NCBI GenBank assembly: GCA_023423995.1
Contig: JAFAEL010000031.1
Span: 1-64,000 of the forward strand
Length of the DNA: 64,000 nucleotides
Source of the DNA: Pseudomonadota bacterium
Lineage (GTDB): Bacteria; Pseudomonadota; Alphaproteobacteria; Rhizobiales; Beijerinckiaceae
Direction of reading: 5' to 3'
Under the pieces are notes generated by a model that did no database searches, had not been told where the DNA came from, and saw only the letters and a list, made by a program, of their open reading frames with translations. Positions 18,411 through 27,774 of the stretch are shown here, one piece after another. The first letter of the stretch is position 1; each line of letters opens with the position of its first letter. The position numbers and the translations under genes are program-made.

Positions 18411-20576
18411 CTACGATTTTAGTCTCATTGCCAGAGACAGAAGAGCGCGGTCGTTGAGCACCACCATCCGCTCCTTCGGCTTGAGCCAGGCGAGCGCCTC
18501 ATCGAGCTTCTCGGCGTCGATGATCTTCGCCTCCGCCATCACGCGGTCGCTCTCGAACTCCCCGCGCTCGCGGTGCGGCCGATGGGGCAGCATCGCCTCG
18601 TGCTGCTCGCGGAACGCCCGGTCGCGGTGCAGCACCGCGAGCGCGTCCTCGTCGTCGAAGCCGGAGGCGGCGTTTTCGCGCTGAAGCTCGTTCGAACGCT
18701 CGACGATGGGGGGCACGCGGTATTCGTCCGGCGTCTGCAGCAATCCAAGCCGCTTCAGGGCCAGGCCGGCCGCGAGGGAGCCCGACAGCCAGGAGAGCGG
18801 GATCGCGAGCACGAGACCCAGGATCGTCGGAGACATCCAGAGGAACAGGGATGTCGCGATGAGGAAGGCCGACAGCCCCGTGAGCACTCCGAGAAGCGTG
18901 TGCCATCGATGGCGGCGCACGATGTCGCGTAGGGGGATCGAGCCGTCGTCCCGCCGCTGCGGGTTCCAGCCGGTATCGCCGCCGATCAGGATCTGGAACA
19001 CCGAGCCCGACTGGATGAGCATCAGGATCGGCGCGACGAGCGCCGAGAGGATGATCTCGATCAGGGCCGAAAGGGTCAGGCGAATGGCGCCGCCCGACGC
19101 GCGCCGCTTCGCCCCGTCGACCAGCATCAGGATGAGGCCGAGGATTTTGGGCGCCAGCAGCACGGCCATCGTCAGGCCGAACAGCCATAGAGCGCGCTCG
19201 GGATCGAAACGTGGCCATGACGGGAACAGGCGGAAGTCGCGGCTGAAATATTCAGGGCGGATGTAGGTCGTCTGCAGGACGAGCGCGATACCCACCACCA
19301 GTTGCAGCAGCCAGAGTGGCGACGCGAGATAAGACATGATCCCGGTCGCGAAATGCTGGCGCGTCGGCAGTCGGAGCCCGCGAGCGCCGATGATGCGCGA
19401 GTGCTGCAGGTTGCCTTGGCACCAGCGCCGGTCGCGGACCGACAGATCGATGAGAGAGGGGGGGCTCTCCTCGTAGCTGCCCTCGAGTTCAGGGAGCATG
19501 TAGACGGACCAGCCGCCCCGCCGCATCAGCGCCGCCTCGACGAAGTCATGGCTAAGGACGTGGCCACCGAACGGCGGCTTGCCCTTCAGGTCGGGCAGGC
19601 CGCAATGCGCCGCGAATGCGCGCGTGCGGATGATCGCGTTGTGCCCCCAGTAATTTCCGTCGCGGCCCGACCAGACGGCGAGCCCCGTGGCGATCACCGG
19701 CCCCGCGAGCCGGGCCGCAAATTGCTGCAGGCGGGCAAAGAGCGTGTTGCGGTTCACGATGATCGGCAGCGACTGGATGATGCCGGCCCTGGGGTCCGCC
19801 TCCATGGCGGCCGCAAGCCGCACGATGCAGTCGCCCGTCATGAGGCTGTCGGCGTCGAGCACGAGCATGTGCTCGTAGGCGCCGCCCCAGCGGGTCACGA
19901 AATCCGCGATGTTTCCCGCCTTGCGATGGTGGTTCTTCTCGCGGTGCCGGTAATAGATCCGGCTGTCCGGGCCGGCCTTCTCGCGCAGGCGTAGGAAGGC
20001 GCGTTCCTCCGCGATCCAGGCGTCCGGGTTCGTGGAATCGGACAGGATGAAATAGTCGAACGCCGCGCCGTGGCCCGTCGCCTCGACCGATTCCCGGATG
20101 GCCTCCAGGGCCGCGAAGGTCCGGGCGGTCAGTTCGTTGTAGACCGGCATCACGATCGCGGTGCGCGAGGCGAGGCGGGTCACCGTCTTCGGAGGCTGCT
20201 TCGCCCAGCCGAAGAGGAGAGCAAAGAAGCCGACGAGCGCGCCCGTGAAGGCGAGCGCGATCCAGGAGAAGTTCAGGACGAAGAGGCCGAGCAGGCCGTA
20301 CTGCAGAACCGTCGTGCGGCTGACCGACACGACCGCGTACATCTCGTACGCGCCATAGGCCGTGAGCGCCGCCGCCCCCCCGAATACGAAGAACCGGGCG
20401 AGAAGCGGCGTTGCGGGGCGCGGCCCCTCGAAGCGGTCTTCCTGCGACTTGGACCACTTGCCCAATGCCTGAACCGGCATGTCGAGCCGGTTCTCTGGGG
20501 GTGTCGGCGGTTCGGGGCGCGGCAGCACGACCGGCCGCACCGCCTCTGAGGTCAAGGCGTCCAACGATAAAGCCAT
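18411..20576 (-). CDS. opgH: Glucans biosynthesis glucosyltransferase H
   Basis: A 721-residue inner-membrane GT2 glucosyltransferase that builds the beta-1,2 backbone of osmoregulated periplasmic glucans from UDP-glucose. A cytoplasmic N-terminus is followed by two membrane helices (about 60-115), the GT2 domain with TAIVMPVYNE, VLDADSLMTGDCIVRLAA and the RDRRWCQGNLQHSR motif (residues about 130-400), then a group of C-terminal helices to about 610 and a hydrophilic tail. Its 5' end overlaps the last 25 nt of opgG, showing a coupled opgG-opgH operon. Confidence 0.95.
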   Translation of the reverse strand: MALSLDALTSEAVRPVVLPRPEPPTPPENRLDMPVQALGKWSKSQEDRFEGPRPATPLLARFFVFGGAAALTAYGAYEMYAVVSVSRTTVLQYGLLGLFVLNFSWIALAFTGALVGFFALLFGWAKQPPKTVTRLASRTAIVMPVYNELTARTFAALEAIRESVEATGHGAAFDYFILSDSTNPDAWIAEERAFLRLREKAGPDSRIYYRHREKNHHRKAGNIADFVTRWGGAYEHMLVLDADSLMTGDCIVRLAAAMEADPRAGIIQSLPIIVNRNTLFARLQQFAARLAGPVIATGLAVWSGRDGNYWGHNAIIRTRAFAAHCGLPDLKGKPPFGGHVLSHDFVEAALMRRGGWSVYMLPELEGSYEESPPSLIDLSVRDRRWCQGNLQHSRIIGARGLRLPTRQHFATGIMSYLASPLWLLQLVVGIALVLQTTYIRPEYFSRDFRLFPSWPRFDPERALWLFGLTMAVLLAPKILGLILMLVDGAKRRASGGAIRLTLSALIEIILSALVAPILMLIQSGSVFQILIGGDTGWNPQRRDDGSIPLRDIVRRHRWHTLLGVLTGLSAFLIATSLFLWMSPTILGLVLAIPLSWLSGSLAAGLALKRLGLLQTPDEYRVPPIVERSNELQRENAASGFDDEDALAVLHRDRAFREQHEAMLPHRPHRERGEFESDRVMAEAKIIDAEKLDEALAWLKPKERMVVLNDRALLSLAMRLKS

Positions 20577-22108
20577 GTCTCGCTTAGGGGCCGAGTGCCC
20601 GCCTCGAGCACCAGCCGCATCTCACACGCGTTTTCCCCGCCCGGGTCAAGGTCGAACGAGACCCGCACGGTACGCCGTTCCGGGTAAGACCAAAATCGGA
20701 GGTTCTGGATCGCGCCGCTGGAGGTCGCCACCACCGGCTTGAGGTCCGGCGGCACGGTGCTCAGGTTCTCGCCGGAGAATTCGACGAGAAAGCGACGGCG
20801 ACGGCCACCGGCTCCTCTCCCGGAACGGGTCGACGCGACGGCCGCGAGGGCCGGGCGCTCGGGCGGGGCCCAGCACCAGAACTGCCGGTAGGCAAAGAAC
20901 ACCTCCGAACCCGCCTGCACGGGAGCGCGGGGACGCCAATAGGCCAGGATGTTGTCGTTCACCTCCGAGTCGGAGGGAATTTCGATCAGCTGCACGGCGC
21001 CCTGGGCCCATTCGCCGATCGGCTCGATCCACACGCTCGGGCGACGCTCCGGCTGCTGGGCGTCGTCCTGGAAGAACATGGGGTCGCGCTCGCGCTGGAT
21101 CAGTCCGAAACCCTTCGGATTTTCGTCCACGAAGGCGGAGATCTGGAGCATGGTCGGGTTGTTGAGCGGCCGCCACAGCCACTCGCCCTTACCATTGAGC
21201 ATCTGAAGCGCAGCGGCGTCGTAGACCGCCGGGCGGAGATCATCGGTCGCCTGACGGACGTTCGGCCCGAACATGAAAGTCGCAGCGAGCCCGCCCAGGC
21301 CGACATGCTCCAGGTTCACCCGCGGGAACAGGGTCGTCTCGACGTCGACGATGGTCGCCTCGCCGGGCCGGAACGTCATCCGGACGGCGCCGGAGACCGA
21401 CTCGGAATCGAGCAGCCCGTGCACGATGACGGCGTTCGTCCCCGGGTTCGGCCGCTCGAGCCAGAATGCGCGGAAAGCCGGGAATTCCTCCCCCTTGGTT
21501 TCCGCGGGCTTGAGAGTCAGGGCCCGGGCGACCGTGCCGAAGAGCTGGCCTCGCGCCAAGGCGCGGAAGAAGGTCGCGCCCTGGACCAGGGCGAATTCGA
21601 AGGGCGCGCCGCCGAGGGCTGTCGAGATCAGGCGAAAGCCGGAGAAACCGAGATCCCCGGAATTGTTCGGAACGTTCAGGCCGCCGAAATCGAAACGGTT
21701 GCGGTCGAACAGGATGCGCCGGACAAGCCCGTCCTCCACGGTGAAGATCGTCACGGGAGTCGTGAAGACGAAGCCTCGGGGCAGGGGCTCGGCGACGAAG
21801 CCCCTGCCTTCCCCCTCCCAGATCCGAGCCGAAGGCTGGGCCTTGATGTCGATATACTGCTCGTAGTTCAGGTTGCCGAACGGCTCCGGCAGATCGGTCG
21901 GCGCCGCCACGAACGGCCGCCGTGCCAGCGCGCGCGCGATGTCCACGACCCCTGCGGGATCGAAGCGCTGGCCCTCGCCGAGGGTACCCTGGATGATGGC
22001 TTGCGGGCTGCCGGCGGCGGGCTGGGCGCCGGCCCTGGTGGCCATAGCGAGCGGCGCGGCGGTGATCAGGCCGACCGCTTGGCGCCGCGTTAGCGTGGGC
22101 ACGCGCAT
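20552..22108 (-). CDS. opgG: Periplasmic glucans biosynthesis protein OpgG/OpgD family
   Basis: A 518-residue periplasmic protein needed to branch or release osmoregulated glucans made by OpgH. The start at ATG 22108 has AGGA 2-5 nt upstream and gives a signal of Tat type: TLTRRQAVGLITAAPLAMAT ending near RAGAQ. The RR signal is more like OpgD than enterobacterial OpgG, but gene order opgG-opgH favours the OpgG role. Recognised family segments include NLNYEQYIDIKAQPSARIWE (20 residues), FGGLNVPNNSGDLGFSGFRL and KGEWLWRPLNNPTMLQIS. A TTG five codons upstream is an unlikely alternative start. Confidence 0.93.
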   Translation of the reverse strand: MRVPTLTRRQAVGLITAAPLAMATRAGAQPAAGSPQAIIQGTLGEGQRFDPAGVVDIARALARRPFVAAPTDLPEPFGNLNYEQYIDIKAQPSARIWEGEGRGFVAEPLPRGFVFTTPVTIFTVEDGLVRRILFDRNRFDFGGLNVPNNSGDLGFSGFRLISTALGGAPFEFALVQGATFFRALARGQLFGTVARALTLKPAETKGEEFPAFRAFWLERPNPGTNAVIVHGLLDSESVSGAVRMTFRPGEATIVDVETTLFPRVNLEHVGLGGLAATFMFGPNVRQATDDLRPAVYDAAALQMLNGKGEWLWRPLNNPTMLQISAFVDENPKGFGLIQRERDPMFFQDDAQQPERRPSVWIEPIGEWAQGAVQLIEIPSDSEVNDNILAYWRPRAPVQAGSEVFFAYRQFWCWAPPERPALAAVASTRSGRGAGGRRRRFLVEFSGENLSTVPPDLKPVVATSSGAIQNLRFWSYPERRTVRVSFDLDPGGENACEMRLVLEAGTRPLSETWLYRWTP

Positions 22109-22243
22109 GTCCTGGTGACTCAAACCATCTGTCTCGGGTGAAGGTCGGCGGGGTGCTTCCGCCTTCGCGAGGTTTGCCGAGGTGGCACGCCTTGGGGTAG
22201 GTCCGCGCGAAACCGATCACAGTTCCGCCGAGCCCGATCCGCC

Positions 22244-23608
22244 ATGACAGACGCACCTCACCAGGAACCCGCGAAACGGGATCGATCCTGCTTAGCAATC
22301 ATCCTGGCGGCTGGCGAGGGCACCAGGATGCGCTCGTCCGTACCGAAGGTGCTGCATCGGATCGCGGGCCGCAGCATGCTTGCGCATGTGCTTCACGCGG
22401 TGCGTGCGGCTGGCGCGGACCGGATCGCCGTCGTCGTAGGGCCGAACCGTGACGATGTTGCGGCGGAGGCTCGCACTGTCGCGCCGGAGGCAGAGGTCTT
22501 CGTCCAGTCGGAGCGGCTCGGCACCGCGCACGCCGTCCTCGCCGCCCGGCGGGCGCTGGAGCGCGGAGCGGACGACGTGATGGTTGCGTTCGCGGATACA
22601 CCGCTCGTGACCGCCGAGACCTTCTCGGCACTCCGAGTCCCGCTCGCCGAAGGTGCCGCGCTTGCGGTACTGGGCTTCGAAGCTCGTACGCCCACCGGGT
22701 ATGGGCGGCTCATCCAGGGGGGCGGCAAGCTCGTCGCGATCCGGGAGGAGCGGGACGCTTCCCCTGAAGAGCGGAGCATCACGCTCTGCAATGCCGGTTT
22801 GATGGCGATGGCGGGCCCGCACGCCTTGTCGCTTCTGTCGACGATCGGCAACGCCAACGCCAAGGGCGAGTACTACCTCACGGACGCCGTCGCTCTCGCG
22901 GCGGAGAAGGGTCTCGTCGTTGACGTCGTGCTCGCTCCCGAGGCCGAGGTGCAGGGCGTCAACGACCGTGTGCAACTCGCGGCGGCGGAGGCCGACATGC
23001 AGAACAGGCTGCGGCGCGAGGTGATGAGCGCGGGCGTGACGCTGGTCGCGCCGGAGACGGTGTTCCTCCAGGCCGACACGAAGATCGGCCAGGATGTGAT
23101 CATCGAGCCGAATGTCTGGTTCGGTCCCGGTGTGGCCGTGGAGGACGACGTCCAGATCCGCTGCTTCTCCCACATCGAGGGCGCTCGGATCGGCAAGAGC
23201 GCGATCATCGGTCCTTTCGCGCGCCTCCGGCCAGGCGCGAAGCTCGGCGACGACGTCCATATCGGCAACTTCGTCGAGGTGAAGAACGCGGAACTCGCGG
23301 CAGGCGTGAAGGCTAATCACCTCGCCTATCTGGGCGACGCGACGGTGGGCGCCGGGACAAATGTCGGGGCGGGCACCATAACCTGCAATTATGATGGCGC
23401 GTTCAAACATCGCACCGAGATCGGCGCGAACGCCTTCATCGGGACGAACACGTCGCTCGTCGCCCCTGTAACCGTCGGGGACGGTGCTTATATCGGGTCA
23501 GGCTCCGTCATTACGGAGAATGTGCCTGCCGATGCGCTGGCTCTCGGGAGAGGCAGACAGGTGGTCAAGGAGAATTGGGCGAAGACCCGGCGGCCGACCA
23601 AGGCCTGA
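22244..23608 (+). CDS. glmU: Bifunctional UDP-N-acetylglucosamine pyrophosphorylase / glucosamine-1-phosphate acetyltransferase
   Basis: A 454-residue cytoplasmic GlmU that acetylates GlcN-1-P and couples it to UTP, giving UDP-GlcNAc for peptidoglycan and lipopolysaccharide. The N-terminal uridyltransferase domain carries [20 protein letters not shown] and the TGYGRLI site. The C-terminal left-handed beta-helix acetyltransferase domain starts about residue 255 and has [32 protein letters not shown] and [13 protein letters not shown]. Length is normal. glmS follows after 86 nt, so both enzymes of the GlcN-to-UDP-GlcNAc route are adjacent. Confidence 0.97.
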   Translation: MTDAPHQEPAKRDRSCLAIILAAGEGTRMRSSVPKVLHRIAGRSMLAHVLHAVRAAGADRIAVVVGPNRDDVAAEARTVAPEAEVFVQSERLGTAHAVLAARRALERGADDVMVAFADTPLVTAETFSALRVPLAEGAALAVLGFEARTPTGYGRLIQGGGKLVAIREERDASPEERSITLCNAGLMAMAGPHALSLLSTIGNANAKGEYYLTDAVALAAEKGLVVDVVLAPEAEVQGVNDRVQLAAAEADMQNRLRREVMSAGVTLVAPETVFLQADTKIGQDVIIEPNVWFGPGVAVEDDVQIRCFSHIEGARIGKSAIIGPFARLRPGAKLGDDVHIGNFVEVKNAELAAGVKANHLAYLGDATVGAGTNVGAGTITCNYDGAFKHRTEIGANAFIGTNTSLVAPVTVGDGAYIGSGSVITENVPADALALGRGRQVVKENWAKTRRPTKA

Positions 23609-23694
23609 ACCGCGGCAGCGCGATTGGCAATCGTTCAACCTTATCAGCTATGTAACTCTCGCCCGCGACGGATGCGGGCGGACGGGATCCCTTC

Positions 23695-25518
23695 ATGTGC
23701 GGCATTGTTGGCATCCTCGGACGGAGCGCTGTTGCTCCCCTCCTGATCGATGCGCTGAAGCGCCTCGAGTATCGGGGCTATGATTCCGCCGGCGTGGCGA
23801 CGCTGGAACACGGACATATCGAGCGAAGGCGCGCGGAGGGAAAGCTCCGCAATCTGGAGCTGAAGCTCTCCCATTCGCCCCTCATGGGCACGATCGGAAT
23901 CGGCCACACGCGTTGGGCGACGCATGGGCGTCCGAACGAGACCAACGCCCACCCGCATGCGACCGACAAGCTGGCCGTCGTCCACAACGGCATCATCGAG
24001 AATTTTCGGCCTCTTCGGGAGGAACTCCAGGCGAAGGGTGTTGTCTTCGAGACGGAGACGGACACCGAGGTCGTCGCCCAACTCGTGACGGAGGAGATCG
24101 TCCAGGGGCGCAGCCCCGTCGATGCGGTCGCCGCGACGCTGCCGCGGCTTCGCGGCGCCTTCGCGCTCGTGTTCCTGTTCGAGGGCGAGGAGAACCTGCT
24201 GATCGGGGCCCGGCACGGGGCACCGCTCGCGATCGGCTACGGCGACGGCGAGATGTATTTCGGCTCGGACGCGCTCGCGCTCGCGCCCTTCACGGACGAG
24301 ATCTCCTATCTCGAGGATGGGGACTGGGCCGTGCTGTCGCGCTCGCGTGCGACGATCAGGGATGCCCAGGGCGGCCTGGTCGAGCGACCGCGGCAGACAG
24401 TGCCAGTCGGGTCCGTGATCACCAGCAAGGGCAACTACCGCCACTTCATGGCGAAGGAGATCTACGAGCAGCCGGAAGTCGTCGGCCGCACCCTGGCGCA
24501 TTACGTCGACTTCGGCCGGTGCGCGGTGCGCCTGCCGGAGCTGCCCTTCTCGTTTGCGGATGTCTCCCGGCTGTCCATCTCGGCCTGCGGCACCGCCTAT
24601 TATGCGGGGCTCGTCGCCAAGTACTGGTTCGAGCGGCTGGCGCGGCTGCCGGTCGAGATCGACGTCGCGTCGGAGTTCCGCTACCGCGACTCGCCTCTCG
24701 AGCCTGGGCAGGCGGCGCTCTTCGTCTCCCAGTCCGGCGAGACGGCGGACACCCTGGCTTCGCTGCGCTACGCCAAGGCTCACGGCCAGCACACGCTCTC
24801 GATCCTGAATGTGCCGACCTCCACGATGGGCCGCGAGAGCGCCGTCGTGGCACCGACCCTTGCGGGCCCGGAGATCGGCGTCGCCTTGACCAAGGCTTTC
24901 ACCTGCCAGCTCTCCGTGCTCCTGGCGCTCGCGATCGGCGCGGCCCGGCAGCGCGAAACGCTTTCTCAGGCCGAAGAGCAGCGGCTGGTCGAGGCGCTGG
25001 TCGCCGTCCCGAGCCTGATGACGGAAGCCTTCCGCACGGAAGCGGAGATCGAGACGATCTCGCGCGAGCTCTCCAAGGCCAAGGACGTGCTCTATCTCGG
25101 CCGCGGGACCTCGTTCCCGCTGGCGCTCGAAGGCGCGCTGAAGCTGAAGGAGATCTCCTACATTCACGCCGAGGGCTATGCCGCCGGCGAGCTGAAGCAC
25201 GGGCCAATCGCGCTGATCGACGAGGCGATGCCCGTGATCGTCATCGCGCCGCATGACATCGTATTCGAGAAGACGGTGTCCAACATGCAGGAGGTGGCGG
25301 CCCGCGGCGGCCGCATCCTGCTGATCACGGACGAGCGCGGCGCCGCGGAGGCCGCCATGGACACGATGGCGACGGTGATCATGCCGGATTGCGATCCAGT
25401 GGTGGCGCCTATCGTCTTCGCCGTACCGGCGCAGCTTCTCGCCTACCACACGGCCGTGTTCATGGGGAAAGACGTCGACCAGCCGCGCAACCTCGCGAAG
25501 TCCGTCACGGTCGAGTAG
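23695..25518 (+). CDS. glmS: Glutamine-fructose-6-phosphate aminotransferase (isomerizing)
   Basis: A 607-residue GlmS that makes glucosamine-6-phosphate from fructose-6-phosphate and glutamine. The N-terminal glutaminase domain begins MCGIVGILGRSAV with the catalytic Cys exposed after Met removal, then RLEYRGYDSAGVA and HTRWATHGRP. Two SIS domains follow (about 285-425 and 455-595) with SACGTAYYAGLVAKYW, SQSGETADTLASLRYAK and the C-terminal DVDQPRNLAKSVTVE. A 7-bp hairpin (23660-23666 with 23674-23680) stands 14 nt before the ATG. No ribozyme-like core was recognised. Confidence 0.97.
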   Translation: MCGIVGILGRSAVAPLLIDALKRLEYRGYDSAGVATLEHGHIERRRAEGKLRNLELKLSHSPLMGTIGIGHTRWATHGRPNETNAHPHATDKLAVVHNGIIENFRPLREELQAKGVVFETETDTEVVAQLVTEEIVQGRSPVDAVAATLPRLRGAFALVFLFEGEENLLIGARHGAPLAIGYGDGEMYFGSDALALAPFTDEISYLEDGDWAVLSRSRATIRDAQGGLVERPRQTVPVGSVITSKGNYRHFMAKEIYEQPEVVGRTLAHYVDFGRCAVRLPELPFSFADVSRLSISACGTAYYAGLVAKYWFERLARLPVEIDVASEFRYRDSPLEPGQAALFVSQSGETADTLASLRYAKAHGQHTLSILNVPTSTMGRESAVVAPTLAGPEIGVALTKAFTCQLSVLLALAIGAARQRETLSQAEEQRLVEALVAVPSLMTEAFRTEAEIETISRELSKAKDVLYLGRGTSFPLALEGALKLKEISYIHAEGYAAGELKHGPIALIDEAMPVIVIAPHDIVFEKTVSNMQEVAARGGRILLITDERGAAEAAMDTMATVIMPDCDPVVAPIVFAVPAQLLAYHTAVFMGKDVDQPRNLAKSVTVE

Positions 25519-25524
25519 CCGACC

Positions 25525-25573
25525 GAACCGCTTCCGCACTCGGGCGTTCAAGGCTCGGGCAAGGAAGCGGTTC
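25525..25573 (+). promoter_or_regulatory. 11-bp inverted repeat between glmS and the small downstream gene, covering its ribosome site
   Basis: GAACCGCTTCC at 25525-25535 is perfectly complementary to GGAAGCGGTTC at 25563-25573, which ends directly before the ATG at 25574 and includes the only Shine-Dalgarno-like GGAAG. The 27-nt loop holds two copies of CTCGGGC. In RNA the stem would hide the start region of the following gene. There is no T tract, so it is not a standard terminator on the plus strand. Confidence 0.55.
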
Positions 25574-25813
25574 ATGAACAAGGGTTTTGGGGTCACGGTC
25601 ACCCGACCCCGCAACGGGGGCGGGCAAGACAGGTCGGCGCTCGTGGTCGTGGCGACGGACGAGTTCGACGCCGAGCTCATCGCAACCCGCCTCGCCGGGG
25701 CTTCCGGCGAGACCGAGATATTTCGCGAGCTGACCGCCGACGAGGTCAAGGAATACGGGCTCGATCTTTCGGCTCATGGAACCGCGAAGGCGCTGTCCGT
25801 GCCGGACCTCTAG
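25574..25813 (+). CDS. Small conserved-looking protein of unknown function downstream of glmS (79 aa)
   Basis: A 79-residue soluble protein: MNKGFGVTVTRPRNGGG, a central SALVVVATDEFDAELIATRL, and a C-terminal acidic TADEVKEYGLDLSAHGTAKALS. No family was recognised. The composition is balanced and codon use is like the neighbours, which supports a real gene. It follows glmS by 55 nt and its start is masked by an 11-bp inverted repeat. An IS630 element is inserted at its stop codon: the TA target forms TAG with the first G of the element, so the protein is not changed. Confidence 0.6.
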   Translation: MNKGFGVTVTRPRNGGGQDRSALVVVATDEFDAELIATRLAGASGETEIFRELTADEVKEYGLDLSAHGTAKALSVPDL

Positions 25814-26849
25814 AGCATGCTGTTATTAGACGGCAGCGTATCCTGAGTTTCTGAGGTAGTTGGCGCATTCGGTTGGCGAGAATGCGTCGAGGAGGTCTCC
25901 GACCTTTCGCCAGGTCGCCTCGACGGTGCGCGGCTCCGCGCGTCTCATCAGATGCTTGAGCTTGGCGAAGAGCTGTTCGATCGGGTTCAGGTCGGGGCTG
26001 TAAGGGGGCAAGAAGAGGAGATGCGCTCGGGCGGCCCGAACGGCGCGCCGGACGCCCTGACCCTTATGGCTCCCGAGGTTGTCCAGGATCACGATGTCGC
26101 CGGGCGAGAGCGTCGGCGCGAGCACCTTCTCGGCGTACAGGGTGAAGAGCTCGCCGTTGATCGGACCGTCAATCACCCACGGGGCATCGACCCGATCGAC
26201 CCGCAGAGCAGCCACGAAGGTGAGCGTCTTCCAGTGATTGTGAGGGACGCGCGCCTCGACACGCTGCCCCCGCGGCCCCCAGCCCCTCAGCGGCGCCATG
26301 TTGGTCTTCACCCATGTCTCGCCGATGAAGACCAGCCGCTCGGGTGCGACCCGGCCCTGATGGGCCTTCCAGCGCTCCCGCTTGCGGGCAATGTCAGGAC
26401 GCGTCTGCTCGGCCGGCAGCACGGTTTTTTTGAAGCTCAGCCCCTCGGCATGCACGAACACCCAGACGGCCCGCCGGTCCGTCTTGATGCCCCGGGCCGT
26501 CAGTTCCGCGGTGAGCCCCCGCGTCGTGAACGGCCCGGAGCGGCAGCGCTCCCGCAGCCACACGGCGACATCCCCGGACAGGGTGCGCTTCTTGTGGCCG
26601 CCCACCTGGCCGGGCGCGAGCGAACCCGTCTCGCGCCGGCGCTTCGTCCATTTCGAGATGCAGGAGGGGCTGATCCGCAGCGATACCGCAATCGAGCGCG
26701 TCGTCTCGCCAGCCTCATGGCGCGCCACGGCGCGCTCACGCAGATCCTCAGAATAGGGACGCGTCATCCGTGCTGGCCTCCCAACACGGACCTTGAATCA
26801 CAAACAATCCGACTTGAGAATCCCGATTCCGTCAGATCACAGCCTGCTC
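25813..26849. mobile_element. IS630-family insertion sequence with TA target duplication
   Basis: A 1037-bp element flanked by TA on both sides (25811-25812 and 26850-26851), as expected for IS630/Tc1-type insertion. The ends are imperfect inverted repeats: GAGCATGCTGTTATTAGACGG at the left against GAGCAGGCTGTGATCTGACGG read inward from the right (each 21 nt; 17 of 21 match; described here as positions 25813-25833 and 26829-26849). One transposase gene fills most of the element on the minus strand. Confidence 0.9.
25826..26767 (-). CDS. IS630-family transposase with altered catalytic site
   Basis: A 313-residue transposase. The N-terminal helix-turn-helix is seen in RPYSEDLRERAVARHEAGET and SIAVSLRISPSCISKWTKR. 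The DDE core has VFIGETWVKTNMAPLRGWG, VPHNHWKTLTFVAALRVD, IVILDNLGSHKG and LPPYSPDLNPIEQLFAKLKH. In this family the first motif is normally FIDETW; here the first catalytic Asp is Gly149 (codon GGC, positions 26321-26323, one transition from GAC). The second Asp (LDNLG) and the last acidic residue (NPIE) remain. The protein is therefore full length but probably catalytically inactive. Confidence 0.9.
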   Translation of the reverse strand: MTRPYSEDLRERAVARHEAGETTRSIAVSLRISPSCISKWTKRRRETGSLAPGQVGGHKKRTLSGDVAVWLRERCRSGPFTTRGLTAELTARGIKTDRRAVWVFVHAEGLSFKKTVLPAEQTRPDIARKRERWKAHQGRVAPERLVFIGETWVKTNMAPLRGWGPRGQRVEARVPHNHWKTLTFVAALRVDRVDAPWVIDGPINGELFTLYAEKVLAPTLSPGDIVILDNLGSHKGQGVRRAVRAARAHLLFLPPYSPDLNPIEQLFAKLKHLMRRAEPRTVEATWRKVGDLLDAFSPTECANYLRNSGYAAV

Positions 26850-26927
26850 TAGGAAGCTCGCGTCTCTCCGTCTCTGACGCGCTGATCGGGGACGCGTGAC
26901 AACGTCCCCGCCTTCGCGCCCGTCTTC

Positions 26928-27710
26928 TCAGTAGCAGTGGTCGGCCGAGGGGAAGGTTCCGGCCCTGATCTCGTCGGCATAAGCCTGCACGGCTTCCCGG
27001 GTGATCGACCGCAGGTCGGCGTAGCACTTCACGAACTTGGCCGGCCGCTCTGCCATTCCGAGGAGGTCGGACAGAACCAGCACCTGCCCGTCACAGGCGG
27101 GCGAGGCGCCGATCCCGATCACCGGAATGGAGACTTCCGCCGTGACCCGGTCGGCAAGGGCGCGCGTCACGCCTTCGACCACGATCGAGAAGCAGCCCGC
27201 GGCCTCCATGGCGCGCGCGTCCGCCAGCACCTGTTCCGCCGCCTCGGCAGTCCGCCCCTGAACCCGGAAGCCGCCATAGGCATTCACCGATTGGGGCCGG
27301 AGCCCGACATGGCCCATGACGGGGATGCTGCGTGCGACCAAGAAGGCGACCGTCTCCGCCATCTCCGTGCCGCCCTCGAGCTTCACGGCCTTGGCGCCCG
27401 TTTCGATCATCACCCGGGCAGAGTTGGCGAAGGCCTGGGCCGGCGATTCCTGGTAGCTGCCGAAGGGCAGGTCGACGACGACGAAGCTTTCGGATGCCCC
27501 GCGCGCCACGGCCCGCCCGTGCGCGATCATCATGTCCAGGGTGACGGGCAGCGTCGAGTCGAGGCCGTAGACGACCATCCCCAGCGAGTCGCCGACAAGG
27601 AACATGTCCACCGCGCCGTCGAGCAGCTTCGCGCTCGTGTAATCGTAGAGGCTCAGGACGGTGATCTTCTCCTTGCCCTTGCGAGCCTTCAGACTGGGTA
27701 GGTTGGGCAT
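26928..27710 (-). CDS. panB: 3-methyl-2-oxobutanoate hydroxymethyltransferase
   Basis: A 260-residue PanB, which adds a hydroxymethyl group from methylene-tetrahydrofolate to 2-oxoisovalerate, the first committed step to pantothenate and CoA. The TIM-barrel motifs are clear: KITVLSLYDYTSAKLLD, VDMFLVGDSLGMVVYG, HGRAVARGA, VVVDLPFGSYQESP, AVKLEGG, PVMGHVGLRPQSVNAYGGF and VIGIGASPACDGQVLV. Metal-binding acidic residues (GDS, VDLP, KLEGG, VVEG) are present. The ATG at 27710 has GGAGG 5 nt upstream; an ATG three bases earlier and one 30 nt earlier are less suitable. No panC is adjacent. Confidence 0.95.
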   Translation of the reverse strand: MPNLPSLKARKGKEKITVLSLYDYTSAKLLDGAVDMFLVGDSLGMVVYGLDSTLPVTLDMMIAHGRAVARGASESFVVVDLPFGSYQESPAQAFANSARVMIETGAKAVKLEGGTEMAETVAFLVARSIPVMGHVGLRPQSVNAYGGFRVQGRTAEAAEQVLADARAMEAAGCFSIVVEGVTRALADRVTAEVSIPVIGIGASPACDGQVLVLSDLLGMAERPAKFVKCYADLRSITREAVQAYADEIRAGTFPSADHCY

Positions 27711-27774
27711 CATTCCTCCGGGGATTCGAAGCGCAGCCATAGCGACCCGGATGGGTTGGGTGAACCCGCCCGGA

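Noticed and set aside
23609..23694. Possible glmS ribozyme or riboswitch between glmU and glmS
   Set aside because: Only an isolated 7-bp hairpin is present; the space is too short and no ribozyme core pairing was recognised.
23644..25749. 701-codon minus-strand frame opposite glmS
   Set aside because: Antisense shadow of glmS, no recognisable motif.
25811..26851. Genomic island or composite transposon around IS630
   Set aside because: Only one IS copy is present, flanked by core genes glmS and panB, with no cargo.
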